Shown here one piece after another: positions 8,451-14,179 of a DNA stretch of 64,000 nt (position 1 is its first letter; each line of letters starts with the position of its first letter). The DNA comes from Accumulibacter appositus (GTDB taxonomy: Bacteria; Pseudomonadota; Gammaproteobacteria; Burkholderiales; Rhodocyclaceae), in the NCBI RefSeq assembly GCF_035440685.1, contig NZ_DAORMW010000008.1. One strand, written 5' to 3'. The notes below the pieces were generated by a model. That model did not search any database, was not told the DNA's origin, and was given only the letters and a program-made list of their open reading frames with translations. The position numbers and the translations under genes are program-made.

Positions 8451-8596
8451 CCCCTCCCCCCTGGCGGGGGAGGGGTTGGGGGAGAGGGGGGGTGGTCACA
8501 CTTGCTTTGCGTGGCGATTGCCAATGCCGCTTGCCCCCTCTCCCCAACCCCTCTCCCGCGAGGGGAGAGGGGCTACTGGCGCCTCCTCGCAATGAC
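8451..8596. repeat. Pair of inverted G/C-rich hairpin repeats ending in a MITE-end copy
   Basis: The first unit is a perfect 10-bp hairpin, arms 8451-8460 and 8466-8475. The second is another 10-bp hairpin, arms 8548-8557 and 8563-8572. The flanking strings at 8476-8490 and 8535-8548 are complementary, so the two units are inverted copies of one motif. The right unit continues into 8579-8596 (GCGCCTCCTCGCAATGAC), which is the exact reverse complement of 18 bases inside the left terminus of the element at 9401-9607. A third copy of the hairpin lies at 9552-9576. Such dispersed REP-like sequences are common in betaproteobacterial genomes. Confidence 0.75.
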
Positions 8597-8684
8597 TGGG
8601 GAGGGTTGAGTTGCCGCGTTGGTCGCGCCTGCTTGCGTAGCCCAGCGGGTCTTCTTCTTGCGCAAAACGTCAACGAGCGCGATA

Positions 8685-8708
8685 CTTGGTTACATCTGTA
8701 ATACCAAG
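8685..8708. promoter_or_regulatory. Dyad upstream of the toxin-antitoxin pair, candidate autoregulatory operator
   Basis: CTTGGT (8685-8690) and ACCAAG (8703-8708) form an inverted repeat around a spacer that itself contains the palindrome TACA-TC-TGTA (8691-8700). It ends 14 nt before the PIN start codon. Ribbon-helix-helix antitoxins usually repress their own operons through dyads at this place; binding here is inference. Confidence 0.4.
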
Positions 8709-8722
8709 CTACCGGTGCAAGC

Positions 8723-9148
8723 ATGGTGCGTGTGGTTCTCGCCACTTCCGTCCTGGTCGCTGCTGCTCGTTCACGCAAGGGCGCCAGTTTTCAACTGCTC
8801 TCAATGCTGCCGAGTAGAGACTTTGAGATCGCGCTGACGGTGGCTTTGTACACCGAGTGGCAGGCCGTGCTGACCCGTGCCGAGCACCTGCCACCCGGCG
8901 CCAGCGCCGACCTTGCGCTGGGCTTCGTGCGCTATCTGGCAACGATCGCTCACCTGCAGGAGGTGCATTTCTTGTGGCGACCTTTTCTGCGCGACCCGGA
9001 CGATGACATGGTGCTCGAGTGTGCGGCATCGTCCGGTAGTGAATACATCGTCACGCACAACATGAAGGATTTTCGCCGCGTGGCAGAATTGAAGATCCAA
9101 GCGATCACGCCGGGCGATTTCTTGCAGCTGCTGAGGAGAAAACCATGA
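8723..9148 (+). CDS. PIN-domain toxin-like protein with a substituted catalytic residue
   Basis: This 141-residue protein belongs to the PIN-fold toxin family of COG1569 type (putative endoribonucleases of type II toxin-antitoxin systems). The fold shows from the N-terminal beta strand VRVVLATSVLVAA and RSRKGAS helix start, an internal Glu in ALYTEW (E45), the DPDDDMVLECA block (D94-E100) and the VTHNMKDF strand-turn. The first metal-binding aspartate, normally in VLDTN, is alanine here (A7, codon GCC at 8741), and the following Asn is Ser. Nuclease activity is therefore doubtful. Its stop overlaps the antitoxin start (ATGA, 9145-9148), giving a toxin-first order. Confidence 0.8.
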   Translation: MVRVVLATSVLVAAARSRKGASFQLLSMLPSRDFEIALTVALYTEWQAVLTRAEHLPPGASADLALGFVRYLATIAHLQEVHFLWRPFLRDPDDDMVLECAASSGSEYIVTHNMKDFRRVAELKIQAITPGDFLQLLRRKP

Positions 9149-9384
9149 CTGCGCTGACTGTTCGTCTGCCCAACTCGGTTCACCAGAAAGTCAAGGAACT
9201 TGCTGCCCGCGATGAGATCTCCGTGAACCAATTCATCGCCAGCGCGGTGTCAGAAAAAATGGCATCGGTGATGACGCTTGACTTTCTCAGGGCGGAAGCT
9301 GCCAAAGGCCAGCGCAGCGATTTCGAGCGCTACCTGGGAATGGTGGCGGACGCGCCCGCGCTGCCCGGCGATGAGGCCCCGTGA
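9145..9384 (+). CDS. Ribbon-helix-helix antitoxin-like protein
   Basis: This 79-residue protein begins with a ribbon-helix-helix DNA-binding fold: the strand TALTVRLPNSVH, helix A (VKELAARDE), the turn and helix B (SVNQFIASAVSEKM), as in HicB/CopG-type antitoxins. The C-terminal half is probably the toxin-binding tail. It is translationally coupled to the PIN gene by a 4-nt overlap. It would neutralise the PIN partner and repress the operon, probably through the dyad at 8685-8708. The family call is by pattern only. Confidence 0.75.
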   Translation: MTALTVRLPNSVHQKVKELAARDEISVNQFIASAVSEKMASVMTLDFLRAEAAKGQRSDFERYLGMVADAPALPGDEAP

Positions 9385-9400
9385 TGGGGCTGCCCCCACG

Positions 9401-9607
9401 CCGTCATTGCGAGGAGGCGCAGCCGACGCGGCAGTCCAGTTCCATGCTCTGCCTATCGCGGCGGCTGCCGCATCGGCAAGGTGCTTGGAGCAAACCCCCT
9501 AGATTGCTTGCCGCGTCGGCTTGACCACTATAGATCGCCAATGCCGCTGGCCCCCTCTCCCGCGAGGGGAGAGGGGCTACCGGGGCTGCGCCTCGTCGTA
9601 ATGACGG
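9401..9607. mobile_element. 207-bp MITE-like element with imperfect terminal inverted repeats
   Basis: The left terminus at 9401-9424 (CCGTCATTGCGAGGAGGCGC and four more bases) is matched by an inverted copy at 9584-9607, with 22 of 24 positions complementary. Inside them a second perfect inverted pair lies at 9422-9433 (GCCGACGCGGCA) and 9509-9520, and a G/C hairpin at 9552-9576. No open reading frame fits inside. The structure is that of a non-autonomous inverted-repeat element or REP-type composite; I see no clear target-site duplication. Confidence 0.65.
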
Positions 9608-9653
9608 TCGGCTCACCGCGCCAACTCAGTTTTCCGCGCTACGCGCAGGCGGT

Positions 9654-9659
9654 TATAAT
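9654..9659 (+). promoter_or_regulatory. Consensus -10 box (TATAAT) ahead of the structured RNA
   Basis: A perfect TATAAT stands 7-8 nt before the predicted 5' end of the RNA at 9667. A weak -35 (TTTCCG, 9631-9636) lies at 17-bp spacing. The same ggTTATAATg context precedes the tRNA-Pro gene at 43834, so it resembles promoters of stable RNAs in this genome. Confidence 0.5.
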
Positions 9660-9666
9660 TGGCGGC

Positions 9667-9822
9667 GGCTTGGTGGCGCGCGGGCCTTGCGGAATAGCGC
9701 TGGAAAAGTGGCGCTTCGCAGCTAACAGGTTCAAGCTGTTCCGGGCGCTGTTTGGCGCACTCTGCGCGAGCGACCATCGCCCCGCCGATTTTTGCTTAGG
9801 CCGGCAGCTTGCCGGTTTTTTT
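9667..9822 (+). ncRNA. Candidate structured small RNA or leader upstream of surE
   Basis: From a TATAAT box to an intrinsic terminator there are about 156 nt that fold well by hand. A long closing stem pairs 9667-9681 (GGCTTGGTGGCGCGC) with 9765-9780, interrupted by small bulges. An inner stem pairs AGCGCTGGAA (9695-9704) with TTCCGGGCGCT (9739-9749). Closing stem, large asymmetric internal loop and terminal stem recall 6S RNA. Short matches to E. coli 6S motifs (GCGGGCC, GTGGCGCTTCGC, GGTTCAAG) occur in the same order, but the RNA is shorter than usual 6S (about 180 nt). Alternatively it is an attenuating leader for surE-pcm-nlpD-rpoS. No coding frame is evident. Confidence 0.42.
9801..9822 (+). 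terminator. Intrinsic terminator between the structured RNA and surE
   Basis: CCGGCA (9801-9806) pairs with TGCCGG (9810-9815) around a 3-nt loop and is followed by seven T (9816-9822). It ends 38 nt before the surE start, so it either ends an independent small RNA or acts as an attenuator for the surE operon. Confidence 0.65.
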
Positions 9823-9860
9823 GTCTCTCTTGTCTCTTTGCCCGTGTGTGTGGATTGATG

Positions 9861-10604
9861 ATGCGGATCCTGCTCTGCAATGATGATGGCTATTTCGCAC
9901 CCGGGATCGAGCACCTGGCACGGGTGCTTTCCGACGTCGCTCAGGTCACCGTTGTGGCCCCCGAGCGCGACCGTAGCGGGGCGAGCAACTCGCTGACCCT
10001 GGATCGGCCCCTGTCGCTGAAGCGCGCCGCCAATGGTTTCTACTACGTCAACGGCACGCCGACCGACTGCGTGCATCTGGCCGTCACCGGCATGTTCGAC
10101 GAGCTGCCGGATATGGTGGTTTCGGGAATCAATATTGGCGCCAACATGGGTGACGACACGATTTATTCGGGGACCGTCGCCGCGGCCACCGAGGGCTTTC
10201 TGCTCGGCATTCCCTCGCTGGCGGTTTCGCTGTGCAGCAAGGCGGGCGAGCATTACGCGACTGCCGCACGGGTGGCCCTGGATCTGGTTGCCATGCTGCA
10301 GAAACAGGCGCTGAGTGAGCCGGTGCTGCTGAACGTCAACGTTCCCGATGTGCCCTACGAGGAATTGCGTGCGACCGTCGTCACCCGCCTCGGCAAGCGC
10401 CACAAGGCAGAGCCGGTGGTGCGCACGCTGTCGCCACGGCACGAGACGGTGTACTGGGTCGGTGCCGCTGGCGAGGCGCAGGATGCCGGCGAAGGGACCG
10501 ACTTCCATGCCGTGCAGAACAAGCATGTTTCGCTGACTCCGCTGCAGGTCGATTTGACCCACAATGCCCAACTATCGCTGCTGCGTGGCTGGCTGGTAGA
10601 ATGA
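9861..10604 (+). CDS. surE: 5'-nucleotidase / survival protein SurE
   Basis: This 247-residue cytoplasmic metal-dependent phosphatase hydrolyses nucleoside 5'-monophosphates and related substrates and is tied to stationary-phase survival. The N-terminus MRILLCNDDGYFAPG carries the metal-binding Asp pair. The ERDRSGASNSLTL, YYVNGTPTDCVHLA and VVSGINIGANMGDDTIYSGTV blocks are all SurE signatures. An adjacent in-frame ATG at 9858 is an equally possible start; the family N-terminus favours 9861. Its stop overlaps pcm by 4 nt. surE-pcm-nlpD-rpoS is a widely conserved stationary-phase cluster. Confidence 0.96.
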   Translation: MRILLCNDDGYFAPGIEHLARVLSDVAQVTVVAPERDRSGASNSLTLDRPLSLKRAANGFYYVNGTPTDCVHLAVTGMFDELPDMVVSGINIGANMGDDTIYSGTVAAATEGFLLGIPSLAVSLCSKAGEHYATAARVALDLVAMLQKQALSEPVLLNVNVPDVPYEELRATVVTRLGKRHKAEPVVRTLSPRHETVYWVGAAGEAQDAGEGTDFHAVQNKHVSLTPLQVDLTHNAQLSLLRGWLVE

Positions 10605-11260
10605 ATCGCGTTGTTTCCGGATTTGGCATGACTTCGCAGCGCACGCGGGCGCGGATGATCGAGCGCCTGCGCGAGCAGGGAATCGACGATGAAGACGTGC
10701 TGGCGGCGATTGCCGCCATACCGCGGCATGTTTTTGTCGAAGAGGCGCTGGCCTCGCGCGCCTACGAGGATACGGCGCTGCCGCTGGGTTTCGCGCAGAC
10801 CATCTCGCAGCCCTATGTGGTGGCGCGGATGATCGAGGCACTGTGTGCGGGCGGTCGCCCCTTGGGCAAGACTCTGGAGATCGGTGCCGGCTGCGGCTAT
10901 CAGGCGGCGGTGCTGGCGCAGTTGACGGACGAGGTTTATGCGGTCGAGCGGATCGCGCCGCTGCTGGCCAAGGCCAAGCTCAACCTGCGGGCCATCAAGC
11001 AGCTCAAGGTACGCTTGAAGCATGCTGACGGTCGCCTGGGCCTGCCTGAAGCTGCGCCGTTTGACAGCATCATCGTTGCCGCGGCGGCGGCGCGCGTTCC
11101 CGCGGCGCTGGTACAGCAACTCGCACCTGGTGGCCGAATGATCATGCCGCTGGGCGTGGCGACACAGCAGTTGATGCTGATCGAGAAACAGGGCGAGGCT
11201 CTTGTCGAAACCCGTCTTGACGCAGTGCGTTTCGTTCCGCTACTTACGGGAGTCGAATGA
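10601..11260 (+). CDS. pcm: Protein-L-isoaspartate O-methyltransferase
   Basis: This 219-residue enzyme repairs isoaspartyl residues in aged proteins by transferring a methyl group from S-adenosylmethionine. Family features include the PLGFAQTISQPYVVARMIEA block that contacts the isoaspartyl substrate, SAM motif I LEIGAGCGYQAAVLA, motif with VYAVERIAPL, and FDSIIVAAAAARVP followed by LAPGGRMIMPLG. It overlaps surE (ATGA at 10601-10604) and nlpD (ATGA at 11257-11260), so the three are coupled. An internal ATG at 10628 also fits the family length and may be the true start. Confidence 0.95.
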   Translation: MNRVVSGFGMTSQRTRARMIERLREQGIDDEDVLAAIAAIPRHVFVEEALASRAYEDTALPLGFAQTISQPYVVARMIEALCAGGRPLGKTLEIGAGCGYQAAVLAQLTDEVYAVERIAPLLAKAKLNLRAIKQLKVRLKHADGRLGLPEAAPFDSIIVAAAAARVPAALVQQLAPGGRMIMPLGVATQQLMLIEKQGEALVETRLDAVRFVPLLTGVE

Positions 11261-12162
11261 AGGATCAAGGTTTTTGTGCTGGCCATGCGGTCGTGCCGGG
11301 ATACCTGGGGTGCCTGGCCTTGCTGGCTGCGCTGCTGCTTGCTGGCTGTGCCAGCAGTTCGCCATCGGCGGTCAGCGAGGGCGGTGCGGCCGCCTACGGC
11401 AAGGATGTTTATGTGGTCAAGAGAGGCGATACCCTGCATTCCATCGCCGCCGCGCATGGCGTGGACTTCCGCAGTCTGGTGATCTGGAACAGTATCGAAA
11501 ATCCGAATCACATTCTTGTCGGGCAGGCGCTGCGTACGCGAGCGCCGGGATCTTCGTCGGCCGGAGAGGCCTTGGTGGTGAAGCCGATCGATACGACAGG
11601 CTCGTCAGTCGAGGAGCGCAGCCTCAGTGGCAGTGGCTACACCGTCAAGCGTGCGCCGCAGGTGGGCAAGGAACGCTACTCCGAACAGACCTTGGCGCGG
11701 GCTCTTGCGCAGGCGGAGGGGAGGGCGCCGGCGGCGACCACCCGGGCTGCGCCGGCTGCAGCTGCCACGGTAGGCGAAGCCGCGGACAGTGGTGAGAGCA
11801 GCACTTGGATCTGGCCGGCCAGCGGCAAGGTGGTCGGCACTTTTAGCGAAGCTGGTGCCAAGGGTATCGATATCGCCGGCAAGGCGGGCGATCCGGTGCT
11901 CGCCGCCAGTGGCGGCAAGGTGGTGTACAGCGGCACCGGCTTGCGCGGCTACGGCAAGCTGGTGATCGTCAAGCACAGTAGCACCTACCTGACTGCCTAC
12001 GCGCATAACCAGAACATCCTGGTGAAGGAAGGCCAGAGCGTCGTCCAGGGGCAGAAAATCGCGGAAATGGGCAATACCGACGCCGAACAGGTCAAGCTGC
12101 ACTTCGAGGTTCGGCGGCAAGGCAAGCCGGTCGATCCGCAGAAGTATCTGCCGCCACGCTGA
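11257..12162 (+). CDS. nlpD: Lipoprotein NlpD, LysM and degenerate LytM amidase activator
   Basis: This 301-residue lipoprotein has a signal sequence ending in the lipobox LLAGC (about residue 31), a LysM domain (YVVKRGDTLHSIAAAHGV, about 50-93), a variable linker, and an M23/LytM domain (about 190-300, GIDIAGKAGDPVLAASGGKV to LHFEVRRQGKPV). The metallopeptidase zinc ligands are not preserved: the first His-x3-Asp is replaced by GIDIAG, as in E. coli NlpD. It should therefore be an activator of the septal amidase AmiC, not an endopeptidase. It lies just before rpoS; in E. coli the main rpoS promoter lies inside nlpD, which may hold here. Confidence 0.93.
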   Translation: MKDQGFCAGHAVVPGYLGCLALLAALLLAGCASSSPSAVSEGGAAAYGKDVYVVKRGDTLHSIAAAHGVDFRSLVIWNSIENPNHILVGQALRTRAPGSSSAGEALVVKPIDTTGSSVEERSLSGSGYTVKRAPQVGKERYSEQTLARALAQAEGRAPAATTRAAPAAAATVGEAADSGESSTWIWPASGKVVGTFSEAGAKGIDIAGKAGDPVLAASGGKVVYSGTGLRGYGKLVIVKHSSTYLTAYAHNQNILVKEGQSVVQGQKIAEMGNTDAEQVKLHFEVRRQGKPVDPQKYLPPR

Positions 12163-12167
12163 TCATC

Positions 12168-13145
12168 ATGTCCGGGCGCTTCGATTCCGATGCCGACTCT
12201 GATCGTGAGGATCGCCTGGAGAACTATCTCGACGAGCCGGAGTTTGCCGGCGCCGAGCCGCTCGCCTTCGTCGAGCCGGAATCCGAAGAGGCTTTGCCGT
12301 CGCCTGAAGCCGAGCTGCTCAATGACGTCACCCAGCACTATCTAAACGACATCGGTGCCAAGCCGCTGTTTTCGCCGGCCGAGGAAGTGGCCTGGGCCCG
12401 ACGGGCCAAGGCCGGGGAGTTTCTGGCGCGGCAGAAGATGATCGAGCACAACCTGCGCCTGGTGGTGAACATCGCCAAGCACTACCTCAACCGCGGTATG
12501 CCGCTCCTCGACCTGATCGAGGAGGGGAACCTCGGCCTGATCCATGCGATAGAAAAATTCGACCCCGATCGCGGCTTCCGCTTCTCGACCTATGCCACCT
12601 GGTGGATCCGGCAAGGCATCGGCCGGGCGATCATGAATCAATCGCGGACCATCCGTCTGCCGGTACACGTGGTCAAGGAGATCAACGTTGTGCTGCGCGC
12701 CATCCGCCATCTCGAAGCGGCAAACGGGCGGGAGATCTGCTACGACCAGATCGCGCATCTGATCGACCGGCCAGTCGAGGACGTGCGCCGCGTGATGGCC
12801 CTCAACGAGCGTATCGCTTCGCTTGATGCGCCGCTGCAGGTTGACCCCAGCCGGACCATCGGCGAGGTGATCGCCGACGACAGCCTGAGCGATCCCGATG
12901 AATTGTTGCAATGCAGCGAAGTTGGTGACCTGCTCGGTGCCTGGGTGGGGCAGCTCGGCGAGAAACAGCAGCAGGTGCTGCTGCGCCGCTACGGACTTGA
13001 TGGTGGCGAAACTTCCACCCTCGAGGAAATCGCCCGTGACCTGAACCTGACCCGCGAACGCGTGCGCCAGATTCAGATCGAGGCGCTCGATCAGCTGCGC
13101 CGCATCATCCGACGCGGCGGCGTAACGCGCGACAACCTGCTCTAG
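12168..13145 (+). CDS. rpoS: RNA polymerase sigma factor RpoS
   Basis: This 325-residue sigma-70 family protein is the stationary-phase/general stress sigma factor. It has an acidic N-terminal stretch, region 1.2 with DVTQHYLNDIGAKPLFSP, region 2 with NLRLVVNIAKHYLNRGM, DLIEEGNLGLIHAIEKFDP and FRFSTYATWWIRQGIGRAI, region 3 with LPVHVVKEINVVLRAIRHLE, and region 4 with EIARDLNLTRERVRQIQIEAL. The IG-KPLFSPAEE signature and the position after nlpD separate it from RpoD and RpoH. The ATG is 5 nt after the nlpD stop. Its TAG stop shares the bases CTAG with the convergent mltB stop. Confidence 0.96.
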   Translation: MSGRFDSDADSDREDRLENYLDEPEFAGAEPLAFVEPESEEALPSPEAELLNDVTQHYLNDIGAKPLFSPAEEVAWARRAKAGEFLARQKMIEHNLRLVVNIAKHYLNRGMPLLDLIEEGNLGLIHAIEKFDPDRGFRFSTYATWWIRQGIGRAIMNQSRTIRLPVHVVKEINVVLRAIRHLEAANGREICYDQIAHLIDRPVEDVRRVMALNERIASLDAPLQVDPSRTIGEVIADDSLSDPDELLQCSEVGDLLGAWVGQLGEKQQQVLLRRYGLDGGETSTLEEIARDLNLTRERVRQIQIEALDQLRRIIRRGGVTRDNLL

Positions 13146-14179
13146 CGCGTCGCTGCCAGGCGGTTGTGGCGCACTTCGCGCACCGCTTCCGCGAGCTGGA
13201 AAACCGACATGGCGTAGAAGCTCGAGCGGTTGTAGCGGGTAATCACATAGAAGTTGTCGAAGCCGAGCCAGTATTCCGTTGCCTGGCCCGGCGTTTCCAG
13301 ATCGATCAGCGCGGCCGCTCGCTGGGCATCGTCGCTGGCTGGGCGGAGCATGAAGACGCCGCGGGCGCCCAACTCCTGAACCGTGAGCGCCGGCTTGATT
13401 CCAGCCGCGATCAGCGCGGCCGGATCGCCGTCGACGCGTGCCGGCACGGCCACCGGTGCGCCTTTCTGCCAGCCATACTGCTGCAGATAGCGGGCCACGC
13501 TGCCGATGGCGTCGGCGGTGCTGTGGCGCAGGTCAATGCGACCGTCGCCATCGAAGTCCACCGCGTAGTTGCGCTGGCTGCTGGGCATGAACTGCGGGAT
13601 GCCCATGGCACCGGCATAGGAGCCGTGGATGGCGAGCGGGTCATCACCATTTTCGCGGGCCAGGAGCAGGAAATTTTCCAGCTCGCTGCGAAAGAATTCG
13701 GCCCGCGGCGGGTAATCGAAAGCCAGCGAGGCGAGCGCTTCGAGGACGCCGAAGCTGCCGGTGTTTCCCCCGTACTCGGTCTCGACGCCGATGATGGCAA
13801 CGATGATTTCGGCAGGGACGCCGTAGATCGCTTCGGCGCGCTGCAGGAGGGCACCGTTCTCTTCCCAGAAGCGCAGACCACCCGCTTCGCGGCGGCCGTT
13901 GACGAAGCGCTCGCGGTAGCGTTCCCAGGAGCGCTGCTTGCCGGGGCGGGTTGGTGGACGGATCAGGCGCAGCACCGTGGCGTTCGAGTGAATGCTGGCA
14001 AACTGGCTGTTCAGCTGAGCGATATCGAAGCCGTGCTGCTCGTGCATTTCGACGATGAAGGCCTGCACCTCGGGCTGCTCGCTGAAAGGAGCTCCCTGCT
14101 GGGCTAGGCCGGAAAGTGGCAGCGTGGCGAGCAGAGCAGTGAGCAGAGTACAGAGCAGGCCGGTGAGTGTTCTTTTCAA
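13142..14179 (-). CDS. mltB: Lytic murein transglycosylase B
   Basis: This 345-residue periplasmic enzyme cleaves peptidoglycan glycan strands to 1,6-anhydro products. The MltB (SLT_2) domain shows IVAIIGVETEYGGNTGSFGV with the catalytic Glu, then YAGAMGIPQFMPSSQRNYAVDFDGDGRIDL and YLQQYGWQKG. The preferred start is TTG at 14179: it overlaps the upstream tgpA stop as TTGA, has AAGGAG 9 nt upstream, and yields a clean signal peptide (LKRTLTGLLCTLLTALLATL, cleaved after AQA-like GLAQQ). An in-frame ATG at 14218 would add 13 unneeded residues. No lipobox is seen, so a soluble periplasmic form is likely. Confidence 0.92.
   Translation of the reverse strand: MKRTLTGLLCTLLTALLATLPLSGLAQQGAPFSEQPEVQAFIVEMHEQHGFDIAQLNSQFASIHSNATVLRLIRPPTRPGKQRSWERYRERFVNGRREAGGLRFWEENGALLQRAEAIYGVPAEIIVAIIGVETEYGGNTGSFGVLEALASLAFDYPPRAEFFRSELENFLLLARENGDDPLAIHGSYAGAMGIPQFMPSSQRNYAVDFDGDGRIDLRHSTADAIGSVARYLQQYGWQKGAPVAVPARVDGDPAALIAAGIKPALTVQELGARGVFMLRPASDDAQRAAALIDLETPGQATEYWLGFDNFYVITRYNRSSFYAMSVFQLAEAVREVRHNRLAATR

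Larger units (their letters stand above)
8224..8722. other. Intergenic region between divergent fliC and the PIN gene
   Basis: About 500 bases without a convincing gene. It must hold the fliC promoter (minus strand, near 8224-8345) and contains two G/C hairpin repeat units (8451-8596) and a dyad at 8685-8708 ahead of the PIN gene. Reading frames that cross it on either strand consist of repeat-derived Pro/Arg-rich sequence and look non-coding. Confidence 0.6.

Noticed and set aside
8359..8778. Minus-strand frame upstream of fliC
   Set aside because: Made up of the G/C hairpin repeats (Pro/Arg/Gly translation) and overlaps the PIN gene start.
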